Source: Chromera velia (taxonomy: Eukaryota > Sar > Chromeraceae). Taken from it: 47,500 nt of DNA. The stretch covers positions 27,501 through 75,000 of the forward strand of contig JAHBMJ010002591.1 in assembly GCA_018398765.1 (NCBI GenBank), given 5' to 3'. The position numbers were made by a program, and so were the translations under genes. The notes under the pieces are model-generated. The model was not told the DNA's origin. It saw only the letters and a list, made by a program, of their open reading frames with translations, and ran no database searches. Of the stretch, positions 1 to 11,823 are shown in pieces. Position 1 is the stretch's first letter. Every line of letters starts with the position of its first letter.

Positions 1-254
1 CAATTTTTGAAAGCGCCGCGACTGACACAGACCGAATGAAACCAAACCACAACGACTGACCCAGAGAGACAGCTGTCATATAGGCCCTCAAGCGCCGTTC
101 CTGATTAAGCGCCCTCAAAATCAATGGAACCTGCATTCAATCGCATCCCCGAGAGGCAACAAAGCCAAAAACGACGGTTCAAAGCAAACATCTACTCCAA
201 GTCAACAGTGTATCATGCGCTGACCCACATAGAGAGACGGAAATGAACACTCAC

Positions 255-494
255 CAAAAAAGGGTGAAAGCAATCCCAGCTCCTCAGCAAAGGCAAAAAG
301 GAATCCTAGATCCTGCATGCAGTCACAGAGCAAGAAAAGAATAAAGTTCCAGGCGAGGGTCAGAGGTGTATCATACTCCGACATAATGGAACGGCTTGTA
401 AGCTTTGAGGAAGACAAACAGATGAACCCACCAAAGAGTATGCGAAGGCCCCTCTAGCTCCCTCAAACAGCCCAGTGGGAGTCCCAAATCCTGC
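255..494 (-). other. Possible exon pair of an unrecognised gene
   Basis: Two short open stretches on the minus strand look like exons. The first (494 to 432) follows CTGCAG and ends before GTGGGT. The second (312 to 255) follows GCATGCAG and ends before GTGAGTG. Phases agree (phase 0 junction), and joined they read AGFGTPTGLFEGA.. then DLGFLFAFAEELGLLSPFF. No family is recognised and no start or stop was placed. The rest of 1-1365 shows nothing else I can support. It may be part of a degraded gene. Confidence 0.2.
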
Positions 495-1365
495 CTGCAG
501 ATACATACGAAGAAGATAAGGAAGTATGGGAGTTTGAGCAAAGGTGGGCAAGCGCCTGATATGATGCAACGAGGGTTACGGCTAGCTTACGTCTGAGAGG
601 AGACGGAACCTCAAACTCAGCAGAAGGAAGACGAAGACAGCCCCAGTTCCCCTAGCAAGGCAAGCAAGAGCTCGAAAGCTTGCATTGGGGCACGTAGCAG
701 AACAAGACGTCGACCCAAGATTGGGAGCAAGACGACCCTCTCCAATTTTACCCACCACACCTACTTGACAGAACAAGACGGGGAAATAAACCCATGCCCA
801 AAAGAAAAGAGACAGCTGAGGTTCTACCCAAAGTCTGCTCCCTATGTGAAGCGTAGAGCAGCCCTGACTTCGACAAAGTGCGACCTGATCTGAGAACATT
901 AAGAAACATGAGCGGTGAACAGTAAACACTTCATGGGCAGTATGAAGAGAAATATGCAGTGTGACTAGCTTATTAAAACCTTTGTCAAATCAGAGCTCAT
1001 GCTGCATCAATTTTACTATACGCGTGCGTTAAAATTGGATTCTGATCCGATTTTAAATCCCCTTGAAAGCTTTGTGAGCCGCAGCACACGCGGCCACTGC
1101 GGACTATTAATTATTTGGGGGGGCGCGTGGACGCAGGCTTGCACTCGGTCACGCACCGTCATACGTGCAGGCGCAATACATTTTTTCTATAGCACTCGCT
1201 AACTATGATTTATGAACATAAAAATGCACTTGCAAAATGTTTAAAACTCTTTGTTTCTACTTTTTAACCACTGTTTACTGCCCAAACATGCCTGCGGGAT
1301 AGGGTTGTTTTGGAGACCGTTTTGGTGTTGGAGACCGTTTTGAAAAATTTTTCCTTACATTTCAG

Positions 1366-1764
1366 GGATTGCGTTTGAGATTGCAGAGTTTCTCATCTCC
1401 TCTGGGGCGGACGTGAATGCAGAGAACCACGACAGGCGGCAGCCCCTTTCGCTAGCTGCACAACGCAACCGGACAGATCTGATCAATCTGTATCTGTAAC
1501 ACGGTACAGCCATCAATGCAGCAGATAAGGAGGGGGACACGGCCCTCCATGTGGCTGCTATGATGGGTCAAAGAGATGCAGCACAGCTGCTCCTTGACCG
1601 CGGTGTGAACGTGAATGATATGGACAAAGATGGATTAACACCACTGCGGCTTACTAGGCTCTCCATACGTAAAAAAATAAAAAAGTTAATTACCCAAAAT
1701 CACTTTTATTTTTTATTTATTTATTTATTTTTTTCAAGCAAATACTTCAAGTTCGAAGCTCAAA

Positions 1765-1796
<32 letters not shown>

Positions 1797-2388
1797 AATA
1801 TACTTCACCCTAGCCTAAAGGCCTTCCCGCTATGTCTATCTGTTGCAAAGTGAGCTGACGCACAAAAATAAAAAAATAAAAAAACTAATTCAGGTTTTGG
1901 CCCAAATTTATTTATCTATTTTTTTACGTATGGAGAGCCTAGGCGCCTTACCATCGTTCCGTATGATGATGCCCCATCCGACCACAGAGACGTGGCCGAG
2001 CTTCTCATTTCTTGTGGAGCGAATGTAAGTGTCACATTAACAAGTTTTCATAGTAGTTCTAGGTAGTTCGATCCTTCATAAGGCAGCTCTGGGTGGGTCT
2101 GCAGACGTTCTTAAGCTTCTGCTTGAGAATGGAGCAGACCTGTATGCAACAGATGACCATGGATGGAATGCTCTACATTTAATTTATGTTGCTAACATTT
2201 GTGCTAAAGAAAGCCAAGTTGAGGAGAAGAAGCTGCGGATCGCCCAGTCTCTCGTTTTGAGGGGCATCAATATGAGGGCTTTAACTAATGGAAGACGCAC
2301 GGCACATGCAATAACGGAGATACAGAGACTACAGAGCTTGCCAATCCGCACTTTCTTCGCTGGCATAGACCCTACAGAACAGCACTGA
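1366..2388 (+). pseudogene. Ankyrin-repeat gene, broken copy 1
   Basis: The conceptual product is made of ankyrin repeats, a protein-binding fold: GDTALHVAAMMGQRDAAQLL, then DVAELLISCGAN, then ADVLKLLLENGADLYATDDH, ending at TGA 2386-2388. The reading starts after a TTTCAG acceptor at 1365. An intron with donor GTAAGT at 2025 and acceptor AG at 2082 separates the last exon (2083-2388, open for 101 codons). Two lesions are seen. An in-frame TAA lies at 1497-1499 where copy 2 has CAA (LYL-stop-HG against LYLQHG). A 289-bp inverted-repeat element at 1654-1942 also interrupts the reading. No N-terminal exon or start was found upstream. The copy at 2974-3723 is a close tandem relative. I call it a pseudogene; an unusual spliced product is possible but unlikely. 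Confidence 0.75.
1654..1942. mobile_element. MITE-like element, 8-bp target duplication
   Basis: The left end CTAGGCTCTCCATACGTAAA is matched in reverse complement at the right end (about 23 bp, perfect in the outer 17). Flanks are GCGGCTTA (1646-1653) and GCGCCTTA (1943-1950), an 8-bp target-site duplication with one mismatch. The sister ankyrin copy carries the uninterrupted site (..ACCACTGCGCCTTACC..), which shows the insertion directly. The interior is AT-rich with a TGAT microsatellite (about 1768-1797) and codes for nothing. An 8-bp duplication is typical of hAT-type non-autonomous elements, but the family is an inference. Confidence 0.8.
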
Positions 2389-2973
2389 ACAGCAGTAGCA
2401 TTATGAAAACATGATTACACAGACAACTTGAAGCTTAGGCTAAATAAAAGCTAGTTGTAATAATAATGCATGCATGTGCACCTATACAAATGCATCTTAA
2501 ATAAATTTTAAAATGATTTTTTATTTTATGATTTTCTTTATTTTCTCATTTTCAATGAGTTGTTTAACTTTAGGATTTAATAGGATAGTGATAGTGATAG
2601 TGATTTATTGGTACCCTAGGCCTCGAGGACACTATCGTCATTTTGTCTTTTAGAGGTCGTCCCCTAGGTCGTCCCCGCAAACGGCAGGATTAGGATTTAT
2701 GTCTGGAGGATTGGCCTCCCGCCCCAATGTCGAATGTCCGACATGTGAGTGATTGAGTGTCGATCTGAAAATCGAAGTCAGTCCTTTAAAATTAGTTAGA
2801 GAACTCTGAACTTTACTACTGACTCATATTACTCACATGCATTCTGAAACAATTTTCAAACAAATTATATTACAATTCACGTATAGTTTTATCCCTATAT
2901 ATAAGTTAATAATATAACACTTGCAGTCTAGTGCTTGCAGTCCAACAATTATGAAAATTTAATATAATTAAAG
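2389..2973. other. Spacer between ankyrin copies
   Basis: AT-rich non-coding DNA separates the two ankyrin copies. It contains a short GATAGT repeat (about 2583-2603) and a doubled GGTCGTCCCC motif (about 2656-2680). Nothing else is supported. Confidence 0.5.
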
Positions 2974-3723
2974 GGGGGATTGCATTTGAGATGACCAAGT
3001 TTCTCATCTCTAGTGGGGGAGACGTGAATGTAGAAAACCAAGGAGGAGACCAGCCCCTCACGGTAGCTACAGTAAGGCTTAGCCACCAGACTGATCTGAT
3101 CGCTCTCTATCTGCAACATGGTGCAAATGTTCATGGAAAGGCTAGGAACAGAGACACGGCCCTCCATGTGGTTGCTATGGCAGGTCACAAAAATGCAGCA
3201 AAACTGCTCCTTGACCACGGTGCAAACGTGAATGATATGGGCAAAGATGGATTCACACTAGGGATTCACACCACTGCGCCTTACCGTCATTTTGTACAAT
3301 GAGACGCCCCATGACCACAGAGATATGACCGAGCTTCTTATTTCTCGTGGGGCCGCACTGGGGCAAATGCAAATACCACGTATACAAGTTTTTTCAGAAG
3401 TTCAATCCTTGAGCAGGCAGCTCTATGTGGGTCTATAGATGTTTTTGAGCTTTTGCTTGACAACGGGGCAGATCTGCATGCAACAGATAACCTGTGACCA
3501 GAGATGGACTGCTCTGCATTTCATTGCTACCATTTATAACGAAAAAAGCCAAGTTGAGGAAAAGAAACTCAGCATCGCATGGTTCCTCGTCTCAAGGGGG
3601 ATTAATGCGGAAGCGGTGTCTGACGAGAGACAGACCGCACTTGGGGTTGCAGAAGGATGCAGACCACAGGGCTCAGCGGTCCGTACTTACCTTACTGGGA
3701 TGCTCCTTGCACAACAGCAGTAA
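2974..3723 (+). pseudogene. Ankyrin-repeat gene, broken copy 2
   Basis: This is a second copy of the ankyrin gene at 1366-2388, in the same order and orientation. Its reading includes FLISSGGDVNVENQGGDQPL, LYLQHGANVHGKARNRDTAL and AAKLLLDHGANVNDMGKDGF, then TALHFIATIYNEKSQVEEKK to TAA at 3721-3723. Lesions differ from copy 1. A small duplication (GGATTCACAC twice, about 3249-3271) shifts the frame, the GTAAGT donor of copy 1 is replaced by GCAAAT, and an insertion near 3492 shifts the frame of the last exon. The CAA codon lost in copy 1 is intact here. No start codon exon was found. Independent damage in each copy argues that both decayed after the duplication. Confidence 0.72.
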
Positions 3724-5063
3724 CAGTAGCTCTGGCTCAGAGCTACAAAGGAGGTTTTTTCTCGATCGTACTCGATCAGAGCTAGCAGTTCATCAAATTA
3801 TGAGGCGCAGTGATGTCAATGAATGAATAAGTTACAGTGAATGAAGAAGTCAATAAATAACCAAGTGAGTGCATTAGTGAGCGAGCGAACCCTTAAAGAA
3901 GAAAAGAAAGGGAAAAAAACAATTTAGCGATACCAGAGCTAGACAGCCCAGACTCCGAGCTAGTTCTGGAGATTCTTCGAGAATCCCGGAGACTCTTTAG
4001 ATTCTAACTTAAGATTTCTTTGGATTTCTTCAGAATTCCTTAGCATACATTTGCAGAGCCGTGAGACACACTTAGACATACTCATTATCATCAATTGTAG
4101 CTCAGCTATAGAAGCTCGGCAAATGGAGTATAGCCTAAATAAAAAAAAAATGATTTAAATTCATTTAATTCAGCAGAAACTTGATGGATCTTGACTATGT
4201 AGCATACCGTTCTGCAACAGTTACATAAACACTTACTATTATACTCAGACATTCGATTTAAAAGAACTAATTACAGCTAACTATAACATATGAGACCAAA
4301 AATACATAGATCTAGGAAATTTCTTTCCGTTGAAACATGAACTTGAAGAATTAATACATATATTATTTTGAAATAAAAAATAAAGGTAAAGAAATCATAA
4401 TACTAATTTATACTAAATTTATATTTCATACTAGATTTCATACCTATGGTAAAAACATCAAAGCAATAAACTAGGCAATAAATGAACTTAAACTACCACA
4501 CAACTATTTTTTTCTATTATTTTGAAACCGGCGTTCAAACCGCTTTATAAAATAATTAATTCTGCATAGTTTTTTATGATTTTATACAAAGTAAATCACC
4601 ATGATTTAAAATGGATGTTAATATGAAAATCAGACTGAACTAGCTAGAGTGGTTGAATTAAGGCTTGACCCTTGCAAATACCCAGGCAAATACTTGGAAA
4701 CAAGTCACTGATTACATGCAGTAATGTATGATATTATTCCACCGTTGCATGACAGTTTTTCTTGTTCTTCTGGGTTATTTAATTTTTTAAGGTTGTGCAA
4801 CAGATAAAATTCGGCCCTTACCCTACTTCTACCTGCCATGAATCTCTTTCAGCAAAGTTGCGTCCCGCTCAAGCTTTCAGTTTGCCTTTGAGTCCCACTT
4901 GGACTCAACCTCACTCCTCCTTTCAAACATCGGCCGGTCTTATCTGACACGACAAGTGCAATATTAAAAGGCGTTGAAACAGTATCCCCTTGCCCCCCAA
5001 AGCGGAAGAGTGCTGCTTGTTCAACGACTGTTTTCTTGACAACGAGAAAAATAGCCTCAGCTG
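3724..5063. other. AT-rich intergenic region
   Basis: No gene is supported. The stretch is AT-rich from about 4040 to 4800, with small palindromes such as GATTCTTCGAGAATC near 3972. The right end (about 4850-5063) lies just downstream of the UCH stop codon and is probably its 3' untranslated region. A 97-codon minus-strand frame there is in another frame from the UCH exon and is rejected as coding. Confidence 0.5.
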
Positions 5064-5350
5064 TCAGTCCATGGGGGGAGAGCCTGTGACTGCCATCATT
5101 GTGAATCTGCACACGAGATTGAATGACGCCAAGGAGCATCACACAGAAAAGAAAAGAAGATAAAAGAGAGACAAAAAGTCAAGCAAACGAAGTCACACAA
5201 ACACAGCCACCGTGAGAGAGAAACCAGGCAAAAAAGAAAAGAAGAAAAAAGGGGATAGATAAGTAAACAAAGTGATCAAAAAGGCCGACTCAGCTCTGCA
5301 GATAGAAAGACCCAAACAGCACGAGTGAGAGAGAAGAGAGAAAGGAGAGG

Positions 5351-5386
<36 letters not shown>

Positions 5387-7564
5387 CGAAAGAAGAAAAA
5401 GAGAAAAGGAAGAAAAACAATGTACCGACCGACCGACCGAATCTCTCCAGGATCCCTCTCCATGAACCCCTTCACAACTTTCAGTGCGTCCTGCATGAAT
5501 GAATGAATGAATGAATGGAAGGAGCAACAAAAACGTAATCCAGGCAGGGAAGGTTCTTTTAAAAACCCAATTCAGTCCCAAGAGACATCTGAAAAAAAAG
5601 TGCCCATCACAAAAACCCATCAGAAGTGTACCCTACCACTCAATGGAAAACGAGATGACAAAAGGAGGAAGACGATCGACGACAATCCAAATGATCGAAA
5701 GGCTCTATGGATGAAAAAAAAAAAAAGGAACATCAGTCATCGGGAAAGAAACACTGAAGGGAAGGACAACGAAGCAAAGCACAGACAGCCGAAATCACTG
5801 CCTGTCTGTCGTCTTATCCGCTCACCTGCAGCACGGTAGCTTCTGTTGTGGGTCCGTGATTGATTGGGAATTTTTTCCTTCCGTCCTGCAGGTGTGCGGG
5901 TGTGTGACAGAGTATTCAATTCACCGGCCGGACATGCGAAAATGTTCATTCCGACAGCACAGACAGCCTGTGTGGCTCACATTTGCACAGACAGACTATA
6001 TGGTTTCTTTCCCTCCTCTTCCAGACAGACAGAAAGACAGGCAGACAGACCGACAGACAGAATGGCAGATAGACAGTCAGACACGCAGAGAAGCGACAGA
6101 AAGATAAGGTAATCCTTTTTCACTCTTTTGTTCTTTTCAACATAAACGGACAGACAGACAAGCATTGCGAAGGGAAAAAAGAATAAAAAAGACACGGGGA
6201 AAAAACTTGGCAGATTCCACATAGTCCAGCAAAAAGACAGAGATAGACCGAAAGACCATGTGCACAAAGATGGACCCCTCCACTCACCTTCCCCACACCC
6301 CAGCCGACGCCCAAATGTACCAACTGACCATTTCGTAGAGGTGTCCCTCGCACTCAACGAAAGCAATAAAGTGGGTGTTCACCTGCAGACACCACTCAGT
6401 CCCCAATTCAAAAAGCTAGATACACATCGATCCGTTCTGTCCACCTCATGGAAAACTCAACACCCCTCACTTTGCTTTTCTGGGTCTAGAAAAGAAGGAA
6501 GCGTTTAGGGTGCGCATCCAACACCCGACTGGATGACTGAGACAAAAAGGGAAAACCAGTCACTCGTCACTGCAGAAAAGCAGTGAACTGAAGGACGGAG
6601 ACAGGCAGGCAGCAATCAGAGAAACAAAATAAATCGGTGGTAAGAAGGGGGAAGGAAAGGGACCGACGGACATCTTCTGCACTCTGCGTTTCCCCTGCTT
6701 GTTCTGCCGCTGAGTGAGCCGTTTCGATCTCCGTGTCTGCCTCAAGGAGCTGCAGCAGCATCACATGCACGCCCATTCATTTCAAAATATCCTGTATCAA
6801 AATGAATGCAGGGAGCTGCAGTATCAAAGTACAGGAAGGAAAAGTTATGAGGTCGATCGGTCCCCCTCCCTCTTTCGGCTTCACATTTTTTTTTACGATC
6901 GCTGACAATTTGGGGGGAAAATGCGCTCTGAAAGACACCTAACGTGATCGAACTTTCCGAAGGATTAAAAGAATCGGTACAGAAGGAATTGCACATGCCA
7001 TGCAGGAAAGAAGAGAACACCAAGTATGTGAGTCTGCATCGAGAGAGAAAACGAACAGGGAAGGCAGAAGTGAAGGTGCAGACGCATGGATACAGCTAGA
7101 GAGATTCACAACATCATCAAAGAGAGAGAAAGAGGAGAGAACGACGAATCATTCTTTCCTTCTCTGTCTCTCTCCAGGCTTTCTTCTCCCAGGTCCCCCC
7201 CCAGCTTCCTCTCTTTCTTTCTTTGTGTATGTCTCTCTCTTTTTCTCTCTTTCCACTTACCTCAGCCCTCTCTTCCGGACTCATGGTCTTCGTCTTCTCG
7301 AAGAATTTCTCGAACCAACAACCGGGAACTGCATGACAAAGCAAAGCAGCCACGCAAGAAAAGAAAAGCAGGGAAGAGGGAATCATCACAAATTCGCTCC
7401 AGGGCAGAAGAACGGGAAAAAGTAAAGTGAAAGTCAATGATACGAAGAAAAGCGGAAAAGAACAGAATCCACTTCTTCAAACTGCCACCATGACAAACCC
7501 CAAACGACGCTGACAGATTACACGCCTGCACTCACACTTTACGACTTCTTTCTTTCTTTCTTTC

Positions 7565-7600
<36 letters not shown>

Positions 7601-9392
7601 CTTCTTTCTTTCCTTCTTTCTTTCTTTCTTTCTTTCTTCCTTTCTTTCTTTCTTTCTTTCTTTTGCTTTCTGTTCTCCTTTCAATCCTACAAACAGGCAT
7701 GAAGACAAACAGAATGGCTAGCTGACAGTCCAACAGAGGCAAACAAAACCCCCCGACCCCCCGACCCACCAAGCTTCCTCTTCCCCTCCAGACTCGCCAC
7801 GGCATGGAGCACACCCACGGTGCCGCATGCGTTTCCGATCGTCTGCCGTCAGGGGCACGGCCGTGGAAGGAACACGAATAATTTCAATGAGAAGGCAAGA
7901 AGAAGAGAACGGCAGGTAGAGAGGAACGTAGAAACAAAAACAATGGTACTTGTACGGAATCGACTTATCCTTTCTGTATAAAGCTCATCTCATCTCGGTC
8001 TGCCCTATGTCGCTGGAGTTCTCTCTTGCTGCATGACAGCACTACTTGCGTTTCGTTCGGTCGGGTTGCACGCGGGTGTTCGGGGGTAATGGATCATCAA
8101 GTCAACGGATCAGAGCTGGGCATTCTACTTGGAAATAAATCGAACGACAGAAGAGCCCCTGACCCATGCATGCATTAGAAAAAAGAGCCATTATGAGAGG
8201 AGGAAAAATAGAAAGGTGGGAGGAAGAAGAAGGGAAAGACGGGCAGACATACAGGCAGGCAGAAAGAAAGAAAAGAAAGAAAGAAAGAAAGAAAGAAAAA
8301 AAGAAGAGGGAAGGATCCTACAGCTTCACATTCATACTAAAATGAGAGGACACGAGATAGACAACAGCTCCGCAAAACCACACACCGCATCGAGACCAGA
8401 GTGCTCCAATAGAAAAAAAAAGTGAGGAGAGGCATCGGGACTTTATTTACTTTTTCTCTGCATGCATCCATGCATCAGTCTGCCCTTCCACAACCCTCAC
8501 GGCAAACGAATCAACAAATTTGACTTTCATTCCCCTCCTGCCGCCCCCCTTCTTCCCTTCCCTCTCTAGTAGAGAGGCCACGCACGCACCTGTTTGGTGT
8601 ACCAGAGCTTCGGGGAGACCACCTGGCCCTTCTCCTCTACGCTCTTCGCCTCGTCCTCTGCGAACTTTTCTGACTGCAGAAAATTGGAGAAGGACATGCA
8701 GGGGATGAGTGGAGGGAGGATGACAGTGGGTCGTCATAAAGGGAGGGATGGAGGGAGGGAGGGAGAGAAGCATCAATTGACGCACGCAAGGACGCATTAA
8801 AGTGTCATCATCACAGGAGGGAGGGAGGGAGGGAGGGAGGGAAGTATGCATCTCTTTACTCCACCACTCAGCCAGGATAAAGTTTCAACGAGCCCCGCCA
8901 GGAGCGTGTGTGGAGAGATCGGGGTGGGAGACTGGAGCTGGTGAGCTTTTGTGAAAAGAGAAGAGAACCAAGCTCGAAGAAGGCAGAAAGAAATTATTCG
9001 TCGGCTGTGAGTAGTAAAGCATTTCTTTGTGCTCCTAGCCTCCTTCCGCCCTTCGCGGCATGTCGGACTGCTGGCTTCCTTCCTTCCCTTTCCATGCGCA
9101 CTTTTTCCCTCTTTCTTTATTTTTTGTGACAGAGCAGTCGAGCCGTCCTTCAACTCAACTCACCGCGTCCTTGATTGGGAAGAGGAAGAGAACGCAGTAG
9201 ACGGGTTGAGGAACCTGCAAACAAACACGGCACCAGTGCAAACGCTTCAAAACTTTCTGATGGACCAGACACGAGAGGTCAAGCGAGGCTTGACTCTCGG
9301 TTCCTTCTTCTCTTCTTGAGCTCTTGAAATTTCCCACAAGATGACAAGGGGATTGACTTACACGTAGACAGACTATATCGTCTTTCTTTCCC

Positions 9393-9424
<32 letters not shown>

Positions 9425-9583
9425 GGACTGGCTGACCATGTCAAGCGCCCAGTCTTCAATAGAGAGCACCTCAGCGAAGTAGACATTCTCTGGTGCTCCA
9501 AGAGCGCGGGCGTACTTGGTGAGCACCTCGGGGTTGGACTCGAGGGGGAGCCACCTCTTTTTGCTGGACCCCTCAGAAGCCAT
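5064..9583 (-). CDS. Ubiquitin carboxyl-terminal hydrolase, UCHL3 type
   Basis: This peptidase family C12 cysteine protease frees ubiquitin from small C-terminal adducts. Ten exons join in phase: 9583-9437, 9214-9164, 8673-8590, 7842-7770, 7328-7261, 6749-6672, 6382-6329, 5885-5826, 5490-5438, 5106-5064, giving 236 residues (human UCHL3 has 230). Family matches run the whole length: RWLPLESNPEVL at the start, PQPVYCVLFLFPI, NACGTVGVLHAVA, MSPEERAE, GHLYEM joined to DGRKKFPINHG, and KGFMERDPGEIRF near the end. The catalytic set is complete: Gln94, Cys100, His171, Asp186. I chose ATG 9583 because homology begins there. The frame stays open upstream, and ATG 9655 would add 24 hydrophobic residues like a signal peptide. 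The protein is probably cytosolic/nuclear if the shorter form is used. It diverges from the ClpR gene at 10383. Confidence 0.93.
5351..5383. repeat. (GA)n microsatellite in UCH intron 9
   Basis: A run of GA dinucleotides on the plus strand, so CT on the sense strand of the UCH gene, between its last two exons. Confidence 0.9.
7545..7664. repeat. (CTTT)n microsatellite in UCH intron 4
   Basis: About 120 bases of CTTT units with a few interruptions. It reads as purine-rich GAAA on the sense strand of the UCH gene, against the usual pyrimidine bias of introns in this window. Confidence 0.9.
8262..8306. repeat. (GAAA)n microsatellite in UCH intron 3
   Basis: A tract of AAAG units, CTTT on the sense strand of the UCH gene. 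Confidence 0.85.
8815..8840. repeat. (GGGA)n microsatellite in UCH intron 2
   Basis: GGGA units, CCCT on the sense strand. A shorter GGGA run lies nearby at about 8750-8765. Confidence 0.85.
9391..9424. repeat. (CAGA)n microsatellite just inside UCH intron 1
   Basis: CAGA units, CTGT on the sense strand, starting about a dozen bases past the exon 1 donor. Confidence 0.9.
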
Positions 9584-10382
9584 TCTTTTGCTCAGTGCAG
9601 AAACAAGAAGAAAAACAATAAACAGGCACAAAATGTTCGTTGACAAAATCTGCATGGACTGGCCCGAAGGCTCTCTGAGGGGACAGTCAGTGACTCGGAC
9701 ACAGCCACAGTAAGATCGTCCACTGAAAATAAATTCCACTACCGCGCAGTGAGGTGTAATTCTTTGCCAACTGTCTTCTTCGAGTGAGTCGGTGGGACGA
9801 TTTGGCGCTGACTTGTTTGATCGAAGTTTGATTGACTAGCGATTTGAATTGAGGCACAGTGGAGACACTGCCAGACAATGCCAGACAGTCCGAGAGATTT
9901 CAAGGGGATGCCGTCTCAGAATTAAGGATTCGAGCGCACGATGGGGCGCGCGCGCGGCGGCCGGGCAGGTGCGTCACGGGCCGGCCGCCCGGCGCCGCGG
10001 CGGCGCGGATGTGTTGTTTGATAAAATTTTCCTGCAGGCGTTGTTCTCAACCAAAGAGTCGTGAGTTGATTCCAGGTGTCCTGCGGTCTTTTCTTGCTTC
10101 AATTCTCAAGAAACAAACTGCGTGCGTGTAGTGACTGGGAGAAGACACTTGATTTGGGTCATAACTTGCCTCCCTTGTATGTGTTCCAAATTGGTTGGCA
10201 GCTTGAAGAGGTAGGGAGACGGCTGCAAGAGGTGTTCGGTTTTCTTTTTCGCTGAGTGCATTGTGGAGGCCAGAAACCCGTGCTCTACAGGTAGCAGGGA
10301 AAACAAAGCGTTGCAATTCGAAAAGATCTGAGTAATCGGGGATTCGTTTTTCATTTTTGTTTGCATCGTTACTCGATTACCA
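9584..10382. promoter_or_regulatory. Bidirectional promoter interval with GC-rich island
   Basis: This 0.8-kb interval separates the start of the minus-strand UCH gene from the start of the plus-strand ClpR gene, so promoters of both should lie here. It contains a strikingly CpG-rich block (about 9936-10012, including GGGGCGCGCGCGCGGCGGCC and GGCCGGCCGCCCGGCGCCGC) unlike the flanks. No TATA box or known motif was placed. The promoter role is inferred from position only. Confidence 0.4.
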
Positions 10383-11539
10383 ATGCTTCGGTTGCTGGCC
10401 ATTGCTTCTTCCCTCACCGCCGTGAAGGGTTTCCTTCCCTCCCCCCCTCACCCCGACCCCTTCTTCCTTTTGGAGAGGCGAAGGAGCCATCTGTCCGAAC
10501 TTCAGGCCGGCATCGAAAGGGAAGACAACCTCGAGGGTCTTCTGTCAACCCCCCCTTTCCCCGTCTCCCCACTTGAACTGGGGGATGGAGACGCTCCTCA
10601 TGTCAAGGAGACAGGAGGAAGAGGAGAATTTTCCCTCTCAAATTCTGTCGTAGAACTCCCTCACTTACCGAGACGTGTGACGGAGAGAAGACGCGCAGCA
10701 CGAAGGATGAGGGAGGCCAGAATGCAAAACCCAGACGACAACGCAGGGGCCGCAATTGACTATGAGCAGATGATGAGGGAGTATGCGGAGGCAGACGCAC
10801 GGGAAAAGAAGCAAAGCGGGGCCTTGCCGCAAGTGGGCCCTCCCCCCGATCTCTCCTCCATGCTTTTCCACAACCGTATCATTTATCTCGGCATGCCTAT
10901 AGTGCCTGCCGTAACCGAGCTAATGGTGCAGTGCCTTTTGTATTTGAATTACGAGTCCGAGACCCGCCCTGTGTTTCTCTACATCAACTCGCCAGGAAGT
11001 GAGTTGCCTGACAGTACGTCCGGCTTTGAGACTGAGGCCTTTGCAATAGCAGACGTGATGAAGTATGTGAAACCACCGATCCACACGATCGCAGTCGGTC
11101 AGTGTTGGGGGTCTGCCAACCTCCTATGTGCGTACGGGGCAAAGGGTAAGCGTTTCGCCCTGCCGAATGCGAACTTTTTGTTCAAGCACCCGATCAACAG
11201 AGCCTCTGGGGTGGTCACGGACGTGGTCAACAAAGCCAAAGAGGCGATTGGACACCGGCTGACGATGGAGAAGATGATTGCGGGCAGCTGCAGACAGCCG
11301 CTGACGAAAGTCCAGAAGGACTTCTCCAGAACGAAATATCTGTCCCCAGAAGAAGCTATCCAGTATGGGTTGATTGATAAGGTCAGTCAGTCGGTCGGTC
11401 GGTCGCTCAGTCAGTCCGGGGAAGTGAGCTGCAGATGCGATGTGTTGTTTACAGCTGCTGCATGCTGAATATTTGCGGTCGGCAGCTGAGTGCGTGCAGT
11501 CGTTTCCACAGCACGGTCGACCCATGATGTGTTTGTGAG

Positions 11540-11579
<40 letters not shown>

Positions 11580-11782
11580 TCTCCCTCTGTGATTGAATCA
11601 GAATATATGCGGCAGGTAGCGTTGCGTTGGGATTGACCGAGAGAAGATGAAGGGAAAGGAAAGAAAAAGTAGGAAATGAATGGGAAAGAGGCAGACTGCG
11701 AAGAAGAGAAAATGAGAGATTGAAGAGCCTTAGAGACTGACAGGCAGCAAGAGAAGAGGAAGTGTAGAGAGAAGGACACACA

Positions 11783-11823
<41 letters not shown>

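Noticed and set aside
4849-5142. 97-codon minus-strand frame overlapping the end of the UCH gene
   Set aside because: The true last UCH exon (5106-5064) uses another frame here and ends in TGA after matching the family's C-terminus. The longer frame is out of phase and lies largely in the 3' untranslated region.
9849-10131. Arg/Ala-rich frames across the GC-rich island
   Set aside because: They are short, driven by CpG composition, and lie between two well-placed divergent starts. There is no splice or homology support.
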